Positions 1 to 10,788 of a DNA stretch of 64,000 bases are shown here, piece by piece. Under the pieces are notes generated by a model. The model was not told where the DNA came from. It made no database searches and was given only the letters and a program-made list of their open reading frames with translations. Source of the DNA: Mesorhizobium hawassense (lineage in GTDB: Bacteria > Pseudomonadota > Alphaproteobacteria > Rhizobiales > Rhizobiaceae); the NCBI RefSeq assembly GCF_003289945.1, contig NZ_QMBP01000001.1, positions 744,001-808,000 of the forward strand. The letters run 5' to 3'. A program made the position numbers and the translations under genes. Each line of letters opens with the position of its first letter. The stretch's first letter is position 1.

Positions 1-593
1 TGGCGGCCGGTATCGCCACGCCCGACCTCGAAGGTGCGTTCTTCCTGATCGATCCGCTCGACGGCACCAAGGAATTCGTCAATCGCCGCACCGACTTTAC
101 CGTCAACATCGCGCTGGTCCGTCATGGCGTGCCGGAAGTCGGCGTCGTCTACGCGCCGTGCACGGGGCGCTTCTTCAGCGGACGGCCGGGCAGGGCGGAG
201 GCGCTTGAAGTCGATGCCGATTATCGGATTGCCGATCGACGGCCGATCGAGGTCAGGCAGGGCGCCACGCCGCTCGCCGTCGTCGCCAGCCGCTCGCACA
301 ACACGCCCGAGACCGACGCCTTCATCCGCGACCTGGGCGCCGCCGAGATCGTCTCGGTCGGCTCGTCGCTGAAATTCTGCCTGCTCGCTGCGGCGGAAGC
401 CGACGTCTATCCTCGTTTCGGCCGCACCATGGAATGGGACACCGCGGCAGGGGACGCGGTACTACGCGCCGCCGGCGGCATGACCCGCACGCTGGACGGT
501 GACCCGCTGGTCTACGGCAAGCGCAACCAGGCGAGCGACAGCGATTTCGCCAATCCGCATTTCATCGCGACGGGGAAGAGCGCGGGCGCGTAG
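1..593 (+). CDS. cysQ: 3'(2'),5'-bisphosphate nucleotidase CysQ-like, 5' end missing
   Basis: The gene enters from outside the window; codons are in register from base 3. The visible C-terminal ~196 residues carry both inositol-monophosphatase-fold signatures: the metal-binding DPLDGTKEF near the edge and EWDTAAGDAVLRAAGG towards the end. DGTKEF rather than DGT followed by NF is typical of the CysQ branch, which dephosphorylates 3'-phosphoadenosine 5'-phosphate to AMP and so recycles a by-product of sulfate assimilation. This is a cytoplasmic, Mg-dependent enzyme. The stop is TAG at 591-593 and a large inverted repeat follows. The family is secure. CysQ as opposed to another monophosphatase is likely, but the N-terminal half is not visible. 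Confidence 0.85.
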   Translation, partial: AAGIATPDLEGAFFLIDPLDGTKEFVNRRTDFTVNIALVRHGVPEVGVVYAPCTGRFFSGRPGRAEALEVDADYRIADRRPIEVRQGATPLAVVASRSHNTPETDAFIRDLGAAEIVSVGSSLKFCLLAAAEADVYPRFGRTMEWDTAAGDAVLRAAGGMTRTLDGDPLVYGKRNQASDSDFANPHFIATGKSAGA

Positions 594-637
594 TCAGCGT
601 CGCTGCTCAGAGACTTCGATATGTTGGCGGGACAGCG

Positions 638-791
638 CCCCCCTCTGTCCTGCCGGACATCTCCCCCACAAGGGGGGAGATCAGACGTCGCCTTGGCTTT
701 CGCCAATCTCCAACGCTACAGGATGAAGAGGGGGTGCTGAAGCTGCCAATCTCCCCCCAAGTGGGTGAGATGTCCGGCAGGACAGAGGGGA
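638..791. repeat. Long imperfect inverted repeat (rhizobial intergenic palindrome type)
   Basis: The arm at about 638-683 (beginning CCCCTCTGTCCTGCCGGACA) is matched in reverse complement by 748-791, with only a few mismatches over about 40 bases. The arms enclose about 65 bases. The left arm also has its own small hairpin, CTCCCCC-aca-aGGGGGGAG. It lies between the stop of the CysQ gene and the converging DegT gene, so it could act as a bidirectional transcript end. Its layout resembles the dispersed intergenic palindromes of rhizobia; membership in a named family is inferred. Confidence 0.8.
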
Positions 792-828
792 GGATCGCGA
801 CCTCGCATCTCAGGCGTACAATCCGCGC

Positions 829-1971
829 CTAAGCCGCCGCGACATGCGCCGAGTTCGAACCGATGTAGTTCCGGATCGTCTCGATAATGCGGTCCTGGTC
901 GGCTTCGCTGAGATAGGCGTGCATAGGAAGGCAGAGGATCTGCTTCGGCAGTGCTTCCGAGACGGCAAGACCAGTCGGCGTGCGCGGGTAATCCTTGTAG
1001 GCGACCTGCTCGTGCAGCGGCTTCACATAGTAGATCACCGATGGGATGCCCTTTTCGCCCAGATGGGCCTTCAGCCCGTCGCGCTTCGGCGTCTCGATGG
1101 CGTATTGCGCCCAGGCCGAACGGCCGTGGCCCAGATTGCGTGACGCCTTGACGATGTCGCCGAGGCCTTTGGCATACCGGTCCGCCACCACTTGCCGCGC
1201 CACCATCTCGTCCTCGAGGATGGCGAGCTTCTCGATCAGGATCGCCGCCTGCAGCGTGTCGAGGCGCGAATTGATGCCGACGCGGACATTGTCGTACTGC
1301 GTCTCGCCCTTACCGTGGAAGGCGAAGGAACGGAGCTTGTCGGCCAAGGCGCCGTCATTGGTGAACATCGCGCCGCCATCGCCATAGCAACCGAGCGGCT
1401 TGGCGGGGTAAAAACTTGTCGAGCCGACATGGCCGAAGGCGCCGCACATCTTGGCGTCGGCGGAACCGCCCATCGACTGCGCGGCGTCCTCGATCACCAG
1501 CAGGTTCTCGCGCTTGGCAATCGCCATGATCGCTTCGTAGTCGGCTGAAAGGCCGAACAGGTCGACCGGGATGATCGCCTTCGGCTTCAGCCGGCCTTCC
1601 CTCTTGATCATCTCGATCGCCGCTTCGAGGCTGGCGATGTCGATGTTGTAGCTATCACGGTCGACGTCGACGAAGACCGGCTCGGCCTTGGCCAGCGCCA
1701 CCACTTCGGCCGTCGCGGCGAAGGTGAAGCTCGGCACGAACACCGCGTCGCCCGGACCGATGCCGGCCGCAAACAGCGGCAGCAGCAGCGCGTCGGTGCC
1801 GTTGGCGCAGGCGACCACATGCTTGACGCCGATATAGGCCGCGAGCTTGTTTTCGAATTCGGTGACCTGCGGCCCGAGGATATAGCGGCCGTCCTCGACG
1901 ACGTGGTCGATCGCGGCTTCGAGCCGGTCGCGGATTCGTTCGCGCTGCGCGCCAAGATCGATGAACTGCAT
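829..1971 (-). CDS. DegT/DnrJ/EryC1/StrS-family sugar aminotransferase
   Basis: A PLP-dependent aminotransferase of 380 residues, normal for this family, whose members transfer an amino group to a keto-sugar nucleotide for surface polysaccharide or glycoside synthesis. The start MQFIDLGAQ, the GTDALLL loop near residue 58, the EDAAQSMGG segment at 161-169 and SFYPAKPLG with the probable Schiff-base lysine K191 are all visible. The ATG at 1971 is preferred over an in-frame TTG at 1992 because GAGG lies about 6 bases before it. The sequence recalls WbpE-like UDP-3-keto-GlcNAcA aminotransferases, but the substrate cannot be fixed. The gene follows the kinase at 2225-3148 on the same strand after about 250 non-coding bases and so probably has its own promoter. 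Confidence 0.85.
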   Translation of the reverse strand: MQFIDLGAQRERIRDRLEAAIDHVVEDGRYILGPQVTEFENKLAAYIGVKHVVACANGTDALLLPLFAAGIGPGDAVFVPSFTFAATAEVVALAKAEPVFVDVDRDSYNIDIASLEAAIEMIKREGRLKPKAIIPVDLFGLSADYEAIMAIAKRENLLVIEDAAQSMGGSADAKMCGAFGHVGSTSFYPAKPLGCYGDGGAMFTNDGALADKLRSFAFHGKGETQYDNVRVGINSRLDTLQAAILIEKLAILEDEMVARQVVADRYAKGLGDIVKASRNLGHGRSAWAQYAIETPKRDGLKAHLGEKGIPSVIYYVKPLHEQVAYKDYPRTPTGLAVSEALPKQILCLPMHAYLSEADQDRIIETIRNYIGSNSAHVAAA

Positions 1972-2224
1972 GTCGGCCTCGAATGCTGCCAATAAACCGG
2001 CCCGCTGGTACCAGACTTGGCGCGGCCGAGAAAGCCGGCCGGGTCCGAGGCAAATTGCCTATGTGTCGCAGCCTATTACCGCTCTTTGCCGGCGCAATGC
2101 CCGAAGAAACCGGAAAACCGGGCTAAAACGAGCATTTTTCAATGGTTTTTATCGCGCTGTTCCCAGCCGTGGAAACATAAAGTGATCGGCTACGGGAGGC
2201 CTTCGGGCCAATCCGGACAATCGC

Positions 2225-3148
2225 TTACGCGATTTCGTGCCGCCAGGGCGGGTTGGCGCCGGCCCGCGAAACCGTCACCGCGGCCGCCTTGGCGCCAAGT
2301 TCCAGCGCCTTGCGGATCGCATCTTCCGGCAGGGCGCCGATCGCCGCCTTGGTGAGCAGGCCCTGCTCGTGCAGCGAGCCGAGGATGCCGGCATTGAACG
2401 TGTCGCCGGCGCCGACGGTATCGACCACCTTCACCTTCTGCGGCATGACGGTGACCTTGTGCGCCTTGCTGTAGCCGACGGCGCCTTCGCTGCCATGCGT
2501 GACGACGATCAGCTTCGGTCCACGATCCAGCCAGTTGCGCACCACCACCTCATGTGAGCCGGCTTCGTCGAACCATTTGAGGTCTTCGTCCGAGAGTTTC
2601 ACGATGTCGGCCATCGCCATCATCTCGCGGATGCGCCTGAGATGCTTCGCCTTGTCCGGGATGAAATTCGGCCGGATGTTGGGGTCGAGCATCATCACAC
2701 GGCTTTCGTGCTCGCGCCGCATGAATTCCTCATAGGCCGAGCCCGCCGGCTCCGAGATCAGGCTGATGGCGCCGAACAGCATCGCCTCGATTTCCGTCCC
2801 GAGCTTCGGCAAATCCTCGATGGTCAGCATGCGCCCGGCGGTGTTCTCGTCATAGAAGGTGTAGGTCGCCTGGCCGTTGGTGAGCCGCACGAATGCGAGT
2901 GTCGTCGGGCGCGGCGAGGTGTGCGCATAGGTGGAGCTGACCTTGCTCGCCCCCAGCGCGTCGCGGAACTGACTGCCGAACAGGTCGGAGGAGAGGCCGG
3001 AGAAGAAACCGGCTGGAGCGCCGAGCCGGCCGAGCGCGATCGCCGAGTTGAACACCGCGCCGCCGACATAGGGGGCGAAGGCCGCTTCGCCTTCGGTGGT
3101 GGTGCGCGGCAGCATGTCGATCAGGGCTTCGCCACAGCAAAGGATCAT
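2225..3148 (-). CDS. frk: PfkB-family carbohydrate kinase, probable fructokinase
   Basis: A 307-residue ribokinase/PfkB-fold sugar kinase. The N-terminal GGAVFNSAIALGRLG segment corresponds to PfkB signature 1, and VDTVGAGDTFNAGIL near residue 245 is signature 2, with the catalytic Asp in GAGD. It is the third gene of a leftward ROK-regulator, mutarotase, kinase unit; its ATG overlaps the mutarotase stop by four bases (ATGA), so translation is coupled. Divergent from this unit is a fructose-type ABC importer, so ATP-dependent phosphorylation of imported fructose is the most likely reaction. Other hexoses or pentoses cannot be excluded from sequence alone. Confidence 0.82.
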   Translation of the reverse strand: MILCCGEALIDMLPRTTTEGEAAFAPYVGGAVFNSAIALGRLGAPAGFFSGLSSDLFGSQFRDALGASKVSSTYAHTSPRPTTLAFVRLTNGQATYTFYDENTAGRMLTIEDLPKLGTEIEAMLFGAISLISEPAGSAYEEFMRREHESRVMMLDPNIRPNFIPDKAKHLRRIREMMAMADIVKLSDEDLKWFDEAGSHEVVVRNWLDRGPKLIVVTHGSEGAVGYSKAHKVTVMPQKVKVVDTVGAGDTFNAGILGSLHEQGLLTKAAIGALPEDAIRKALELGAKAAAVTVSRAGANPPWRHEIA

Positions 3149-3591
3149 GTCGTCTTGGTCTCCGGCGGATGGATCACGCCCTTGCGAATGATGATATTGG
3201 CAAAGAGCCTGGGTTCGCTGGTCGCCACGATGGCGTGTGCGGCCTTGACGCGTGCATAGAAGTCAGGCCCGGCCAGCGCAACCACCTTGTGGCCCGGCGC
3301 GCGTTTGGCGCACACCGCTTCCATTTCGTGATGCACCGGATCGGCAAGCGCCGGGTCGCCCTGCACCGAGGCGCGGAACAGTGCCTCCGGTACGGCCTCG
3401 TCCACCGGCAATACGCTCAGCACGGCATCGAGCACGGCGATCATGTGGTGGCCGTCGGCGCGGATCAGCCGGCGCGCCTGTTCCTCGGCCGGATAGTTGC
3501 CGTCGACGATCGCGATCTCGTCGCCATGGCCCATCGCCCTGAGCGTCGCCAGGAACTGTGGCCCGAGCAGCGAGGGGATGCCGATCAGCAT
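3145..3591 (-). CDS. RbsD/FucU-family sugar mutarotase
   Basis: A 148-residue protein with the RbsD/FucU layout: an N-terminal helix followed by GHGDEIAIVDGNYPAE, which holds the conserved catalytic His and Asp. Family members interconvert sugar anomers (ribose pyranose/furanose, fucose alpha/beta) so that the transported form can be used by the next enzyme. The ATG at 3591 begins two bases after the TGA of the ROK regulator, and the stop overlaps the kinase start. In this context it probably supplies the fructose or related sugar anomer used by the kinase or importer. The start is fixed by the family alignment; an open frame extends further upstream inside the regulator gene but is not family sequence. 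Confidence 0.85.
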   Translation of the reverse strand: MLIGIPSLLGPQFLATLRAMGHGDEIAIVDGNYPAEEQARRLIRADGHHMIAVLDAVLSVLPVDEAVPEALFRASVQGDPALADPVHHEMEAVCAKRAPGHKVVALAGPDFYARVKAAHAIVATSEPRLFANIIIRKGVIHPPETKTT

Positions 3592-3593
3592 GC

Positions 3594-4817
3594 TCAGGCG
3601 CCTCCGGTCGTGTTCGGTCCGATCAGGAAGCGCTCGGAAAGCGGCAGGCTGGCGCCGCCGAGCGCCCGAGCATGGATGCCGACCGTTCCCTCGCGCACGA
3701 AGGGCAGCTTCAGGCCTTCGGCGTCGATGCCGGCAATGGCCTGCCGGATTGCCTCGACGAGCCGGCGCCGCACATCGAGCGGCATCCAGCCGTCGATCAC
3801 GGCCGCCTCGAAATCGATGACCGAGGAGGCGGCGACGATGGCATAGGCGAGCGCGCGCGAGGCGCTGGCGATCCAGTCGTCGAGCTCGGCGCCAATCTCG
3901 CCCCATTCCTGCGGCGAGGTCCACAGATAGGAGCCGTCGATGCCCTTGGCCGAAAGCGCTTTTTCCAGCATTGCGATCGAGGCGACGTCGATGAGCTGCG
4001 TCGGCTTGCCGTCAGGCCCGGGAACCGGCATCGAGCCGAGCGCGCCGGCATTGCCCTTCGGTCCGCTGTAGAGCCGGCCGTTGAGCACGATGCCGCCGCC
4101 GGCAAAGGCGCCGATGTAGAAATAGACGAAGTCGCGCGCCGCGCCCGTCTGGCCGAAGACCAGTTCGGCGCCGCAGGCCGAGGTCGCGTCGTTCTGCAGA
4201 TAGACCGGAAAGTCGCATTGCCCCTGGATATCGGAGCGGATGTCGCGATGGCGCCATTCGTCCATGATTTCGCGCGGCGCGCCGGCCGTATCGGCCCAGT
4301 TCCACAGTTCGAACGGCATGGCGATGCCGAGCCCGGCAATGCGCTTGTCCTGCGCCGGCGTCAGTTCGCCGCGCATCGTCTTGATGCCGTCAGTGACGAA
4401 CTCGACGGTCTCGCGTGGCGCGGGATAGCGGTAGGAGTGCTGCAGCATGGCGCGCACATTGCCGAGGAAGTCGATCAGCACGAGCTCGGCCGAGCGTCTG
4501 CCGATCTTGAGGCCGATGAAGAAAGCGCCTTCCGGGTTGAGCGCCATCGGGATCGAAGGTTGGCCGATCTTGCCGCGCAACGGCGCCTGGCGCACGAGCA
4601 GCTTGTCTTCCTCGAGCTCGCGCATGATGACGGACACCGTCTGGGCCGACAGGCCGGTCATGCGCGCGATGTCGGATTTGGCCAGGCTGCCATGCTGGCG
4701 CACCAGGGACAGCACGAGCCGCTCATTGTGGTCACGCATTCCGCTCTGGTTGGTGCCGCGATGCAGCCGGCTCTCCAAAGCCTCGGGCGAACCGTGCCTC
4801 GCAATGCCGGTCTCCAC
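3594..4817 (-). CDS. ROK-family transcriptional regulator with N-terminal winged helix
   Basis: A 407-residue NagC/XylR-type regulator. An N-terminal winged helix-turn-helix (NERLVLSLVRQHGSLAKSD, then MTGLSAQTVSVIMREL) is followed by a ROK sugar-kinase-fold domain with a glycine-rich segment (IGAFAGGGIVLNGRLYSGPKGNAGALG). GTG at 4817 is chosen as start because GGGAGG lies six bases upstream; longer in-frame starts lack a binding site. The typical ROK zinc cluster (CxCGxxGC) is not present, as in some divergent ROK regulators. It is divergent from frcB, with a palindromic operator candidate in between, and heads the operon with the mutarotase and kinase. It is most likely the sugar-responsive repressor of both transcripts. 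Confidence 0.85.
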   Translation of the reverse strand: METGIARHGSPEALESRLHRGTNQSGMRDHNERLVLSLVRQHGSLAKSDIARMTGLSAQTVSVIMRELEEDKLLVRQAPLRGKIGQPSIPMALNPEGAFFIGLKIGRRSAELVLIDFLGNVRAMLQHSYRYPAPRETVEFVTDGIKTMRGELTPAQDKRIAGLGIAMPFELWNWADTAGAPREIMDEWRHRDIRSDIQGQCDFPVYLQNDATSACGAELVFGQTGAARDFVYFYIGAFAGGGIVLNGRLYSGPKGNAGALGSMPVPGPDGKPTQLIDVASIAMLEKALSAKGIDGSYLWTSPQEWGEIGAELDDWIASASRALAYAIVAASSVIDFEAAVIDGWMPLDVRRRLVEAIRQAIAGIDAEGLKLPFVREGTVGIHARALGGASLPLSERFLIGPNTTGGA

Positions 4818-4881
4818 CCTGTTCCTCCCGTCTGTTTCCCCGCGATGCTTTTCGTTCAGAATGAGTGAACGGCGCAAGAGT

Positions 4882-4915
4882 GTCAATAATAAATAAGAGT
4901 GATTTAATTATTGAC
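4882..4915. promoter_or_regulatory. Candidate ROK operator overlapping the frcB -35 box
   Basis: A perfect inverted repeat, GTCAATAAT at 4882-4890 and ATTATTGAC at 4907-4915, separated by 16 bases, stands in an AT-rich island between the divergent ROK gene and frcB. The right arm runs into TTGACA at 4911-4916, a consensus -35 hexamer pointing towards frcB; the -10 at the expected spacing is poor. NagC/XylR-type regulators bind AT-rich palindromes of this sort, so this is the best candidate for autoregulation plus control of frcBCA. The site is seen directly; the binding protein is inferred. Confidence 0.6.
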
Positions 4916-5027
4916 AGCCGTTCTATCCTGGTGTTTTTTGAGGTGTGTCCACGCTGGGAGAAATCGGTGGATGCGCTTGAGGCGCCGGGTGGCCGGCGTC
5001 CGGAACAGTTCCATTGGGAGGAATATC

Positions 5028-6062
5028 GTGACCAAGAAATCACTGCTGAAGTCCACTGTGTTCGCGGCCGCCGGCCTTGGCCTGATGGCGTTCGCTTCAT
5101 CGGCATCGGCCGCCGGCGTCGGCGCCTGCCTGATCACCAAGACCGACACCAACCCCTTCTTCGTCAAGATGAAGGAAGGCGCGACCGCCAAGGCCAAGGA
5201 GCTCGGCGTTGACCTCAAGACCTATGCCGGCAAGATCGATGGCGACAGCGAAAGCCAGGTCGCGGCGATCGAAAGCTGCATCGCCGACGGCGCCAAGGGT
5301 ATCCTGATCACCGCCTCCGACACCAAGGGCATCGTGCCGACGGTGAAGAAGGCGCGTGACGCCGGCCTGCTGGTGATCGCGCTCGACACGCCGCTCGATC
5401 CGATCGACGCCGCCGACGCCACCTTCGCCACCGACAATCTCGAAGCCGGCAAACTGATCGGCGCCTGGGCCGCCGCCACGCTCGGCGACAAGGCCAAGGA
5501 CGCCAAGATAGGCTTCCTCGACCTCACCCCCTCGCAACCCACCGTCGACGTCCTGCGCGACCAGGGCTTCATGATGGGCTACGGCATCGACGTAAAGGAC
5601 CCCAACAAGATCGGCGACGAGACCGACCCGCGCATCGTCGGCCACGACGTGACCAACGGCAACGAGGAAGGCGGCCGCAAGGCGATGGAGAACCTTCTGC
5701 AGAAGGACAACACCATCAACGTCATTCACACCATCAATGAGCCCGCCGCGGTCGGCGCCTACCAGGCGCTCAAGGCCGTTGGTCTCGAAAAGCAGGTTCT
5801 GATCGTCTCGGTCGACGGCGGCTGCCCGGGCGTCAAGTCGGTGACCGAAGGCGTCATCGGAGCCACCTCGCAGCAATATCCGCTGCAGATGGCGGCGCTG
5901 GGCATCGAGGCGATCGCCGCTTTCGCCAAGGACGGCACGAAGCCGAAGCCGACCGAAGGCAAGAACTTCTTCGACACCGGCGTCAACCTCGTCACCGACA
6001 AGCCGGCAAACGGTGTCAAGTCGATCGACACCAAGGAAGGCCTCGCCAAGTGCTGGGGCTGA
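5028..6062 (+). CDS. frcB: Periplasmic sugar-binding protein of a fructose-type ABC importer
   Basis: A 344-residue type I periplasmic binding protein (RbsB/peripla_BP_4 family). GTG at 5028 has GGGAGG upstream and opens a standard Sec signal peptide ([10 protein letters not shown], hydrophobic core, ASA cleavage near residue 28). The mature protein starts [22 protein letters not shown], typical of this family, and ends in a conserved NLVTDKP segment. It captures sugar in the periplasm and delivers it to FrcC/FrcA. Gene order B-C-A, length and a neighbouring fructokinase agree with the Sinorhizobium fructose/mannose system. The ligand is inferred, not proven. A hairpin follows the stop and may set binding protein in excess over permease. 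Confidence 0.85.
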   Translation: MTKKSLLKSTVFAAAGLGLMAFASSASAAGVGACLITKTDTNPFFVKMKEGATAKAKELGVDLKTYAGKIDGDSESQVAAIESCIADGAKGILITASDTKGIVPTVKKARDAGLLVIALDTPLDPIDAADATFATDNLEAGKLIGAWAAATLGDKAKDAKIGFLDLTPSQPTVDVLRDQGFMMGYGIDVKDPNKIGDETDPRIVGHDVTNGNEEGGRKAMENLLQKDNTINVIHTINEPAAVGAYQALKAVGLEKQVLIVSVDGGCPGVKSVTEGVIGATSQQYPLQMAALGIEAIAAFAKDGTKPKPTEGKNFFDTGVNLVTDKPANGVKSIDTKEGLAKCWG

Positions 6063-6086
6063 TGCCCTGACAGCTTGATAAACCTT

Positions 6087-6115
6087 GCGGCCGGGGGCTT
6101 GATCCTCGGCCGCAT
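6087..6115 (+). terminator. Intercistronic hairpin between frcB and frcC
   Basis: TGCGGCCG at 6087-6094 pairs with CGGCCGCA at 6108-6115 around a 13-base loop, starting 25 bases after the frcB stop. No U-tract follows, so it is not a complete intrinsic terminator. It more likely stabilises the frcB transcript or attenuates read-through, a common arrangement behind binding-protein genes. Confidence 0.55.
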
Positions 6116-6221
6116 CGGGTGGACGATGCGCTTTCGTAAGCGCTGACAATCCTGGCGACAGACCGGATAGCGTTGACGGCGTGTGGAGCAGTGAGAAAGC
6201 TCCACGCAGACGGGAGGAGAC

Positions 6222-7286
6222 ATGTCTCAGATTCAGGAATTCGAGAAGGTGCTTTCGAGCAGCGACACCAGCGTCGCCGCCTTCGACGAGCACGGCAAGT
6301 CGTTCGTCAAGCGCGCCCAGCATTTCCTGCACTCCACGCCGGCGGCGGTGCCGCTGATCGTGCTGGTCTTGTCGATCATCATTTTCGGCATCGCCATCGG
6401 CGGGCGTTTCTTTTCGTCCTACACGCTGACGCTGATTCTGCAGCAGATCGCCATCGTCGGCATTCTCGGCGCCGCCCAGACGCTGGTCATACTCACCGCC
6501 GGCATCGACCTGTCGATCGGCGTGATCATGGTGATTTCGGCCGTCATCATGGGCAATTGCGCCATCACTTACGGCATGCCGACCATCCTCGCCGTTATCG
6601 TGGGTCTTGCCGCCGGCGGCGCCTGCGGGCTGCTCAACGGCCTTTTGGTCGCCTACATGAAGCTGCCGCCGTTCATCGTCACGCTCGGCACCTGGAACAT
6701 CGTCATGGCCACGAACTTCATCTATTCGGCCAATGAGACGATCCGCGACGCCGATGTCGATGCCCAGGCGCCGCTGCTGCACCTGTTCGCAATGAGCTTC
6801 AGGGTCGGTTCCGCCGTGCTCACGGCCGGCGTCATCGCCACGGTCGTGCTGGTGGGAGTGCTCTGGTATGTGCTCAATCACACCGCCTGGGGTCGCCACG
6901 TCTATGCTGTCGGCGACGATCAGGAGGCCGCCAAACTCTCGGGCATCCAGACCAAGAAGGTGCTGATTACGGTCTACGCCCTTGCTGGGCTGATCGCCGC
7001 TTTCGCGGCCTGGGTTTCGATCGGTCGCAACGGCTCGATCTCGCCGTCGGCCGCCGTCACCGACTACAATCTGCAGGCCATCACCGCGACGGTGATCGGC
7101 GGCATCTCGCTCTTCGGCGGCCGCGGCTCGATCCTCGGCACGCTGTTCGGCGCCATGATCGTCGGCGTCGTCTCGATGGGCCTCAACATGCTGGGCGCCG
7201 ATCCGCAATGGAAGGTGCTGCTCACCGGCGTGCTGATCATCGGCGCCGTGGCGGTCGATCAATGGATCAGAAAGGTTTCGGCATAA
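6222..7286 (+). CDS. frcC: Permease of the fructose-type ABC importer
   Basis: A 354-residue inner-membrane permease of the BPD_transp_2 (RbsC-like) family with about eight to ten hydrophobic segments beginning near residue 43. Family signatures visible are LVILTAGIDLSIGVIM, the GLLNGLLVAYMKLPPFIVTLGT segment in the middle and GGISLFGGRGSILGTLFGA towards the C-terminus. A hydrophilic N-terminal extension of about 40 residues is predicted to be cytoplasmic. GGGAGG lies just before the ATG. The protein forms the sugar channel, probably as a homodimer, with FrcA as ATPase. It lies 159 bases after frcB and two bases before frcA. Confidence 0.88.
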   Translation: MSQIQEFEKVLSSSDTSVAAFDEHGKSFVKRAQHFLHSTPAAVPLIVLVLSIIIFGIAIGGRFFSSYTLTLILQQIAIVGILGAAQTLVILTAGIDLSIGVIMVISAVIMGNCAITYGMPTILAVIVGLAAGGACGLLNGLLVAYMKLPPFIVTLGTWNIVMATNFIYSANETIRDADVDAQAPLLHLFAMSFRVGSAVLTAGVIATVVLVGVLWYVLNHTAWGRHVYAVGDDQEAAKLSGIQTKKVLITVYALAGLIAAFAAWVSIGRNGSISPSAAVTDYNLQAITATVIGGISLFGGRGSILGTLFGAMIVGVVSMGLNMLGADPQWKVLLTGVLIIGAVAVDQWIRKVSA

Positions 7287-7288
7287 TC

Positions 7289-8071
7289 ATGACCCAGGAA
7301 CCCATCCTCACCGCGCGCGGTCTTACCAAGCGCTATGGCCGTGTCACTGCCCTCGACAATGCCGATTTCGACCTCTATCCGGGCGAGATCCTGGCGGTGA
7401 TCGGCGACAACGGCGCCGGCAAGTCATCGCTCATCAAAGCGATTTCGGGCGCGGCCGTGCCCGACGAAGGGGAAATCCGGCTTGAAGGCAAACCCGTTGC
7501 CTTCAAGTCGCCGATGGAGGCCCGGGAAGCCGGCATCGAGACCGTCTACCAGAACCTCGCTCTGTCGCCGGCGCTGTCGATCGCCGACAACATGTTCCTC
7601 GGCCGCGAGATCCGCAAGCCGGGTCCGCTCGGCAGCTGGTTGCGCATGCTCGACCGGCCGGCGATGGAAAAGCGCGCTCGCGACAAGCTGACCGAGCTTG
7701 GGCTGATGACCATCCAGAACATCAGCCAGGCGGTGGAAACGCTTTCCGGCGGCCAGCGCCAGGGCGTGGCGGTGGCGCGTGCCGCCGCCTTCGGCTCGAA
7801 AGTGGTGATCATGGACGAGCCGACGGCGGCACTCGGCGTCAAGGAAAGCCGCCGCGTGCTCGAGCTGATCCTCGACGTCAAGAAGCGCGGCCTGCCGATT
7901 GTGCTCATCTCGCACAACATGCCGCACGTCTTCGAGGTGGCCGATCGCATCCACATCCACCGCCTCGGCCGCCGCCTCTGTGTCGTCGATCCGAAGCAGA
8001 TTTCCATGTCGGACGCCGTCGCCCTCATGACCGGCGCCAAGAAGCCGCCGGAGGACGCGCTGGCGGCTTGA
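7289..8071 (+). CDS. frcA: ATPase of the fructose-type ABC importer
   Basis: A 260-residue ABC ATPase with Walker A GDNGAGKS (39-46), signature LSGGQ (152-156), Walker B VVIMDEP with D176/E177 and the switch H209. It has a single nucleotide-binding domain, unlike the tandem ATPases of ribose or xylose systems, which matches FrcA. ATG at 7289 lies two bases after the frcC stop and is chosen because the ABC core (EPILTARGLTKRYG) starts right behind it. It energises fructose or related sugar import with frcB and frcC. Confidence 0.88.
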   Translation: MTQEPILTARGLTKRYGRVTALDNADFDLYPGEILAVIGDNGAGKSSLIKAISGAAVPDEGEIRLEGKPVAFKSPMEAREAGIETVYQNLALSPALSIADNMFLGREIRKPGPLGSWLRMLDRPAMEKRARDKLTELGLMTIQNISQAVETLSGGQRQGVAVARAAAFGSKVVIMDEPTAALGVKESRRVLELILDVKKRGLPIVLISHNMPHVFEVADRIHIHRLGRRLCVVDPKQISMSDAVALMTGAKKPPEDALAA

Positions 8072-8128
8072 TCTCCAGTATGGGTAAATTGCCGCAGGGT
8101 TGGCCGGCGGCTCTTTTGCCTAAATCGA

Positions 8129-8156
8129 TTGAACGCATGCTGCAATGCGATAGGAT
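8129..8156 (+). promoter_or_regulatory. Possible sigma-70 promoter of glgP
   Basis: TTGAAC at 8129-8134 and TAGGAT at 8151-8156 are 16 bases apart and lie 57 bases before the glgP start. Both hexamers match the consensus only partly (4 of 6 each). No other promoter-like pair was found in the 141-base gap after frcA. Confidence 0.35.
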
Positions 8157-8212
8157 AGGCTGGGAGAAACGGTGAAAGCCGCTATGATCAGGCCAACCGA
8201 ACGAGAGGCGAT

Positions 8213-10675
<2,463 letters not shown>

Positions 10676-10788
10676 TGTGATTGCATGAGGTCACGAACAA
10701 TGTGGCCCAGCGCAAGTCGCCCAAAGATGTCCAACGGATTTGGGACGGCCGGCGCAGAACAAAGGTGCCCGGGGAGGGCGACCGCCTG

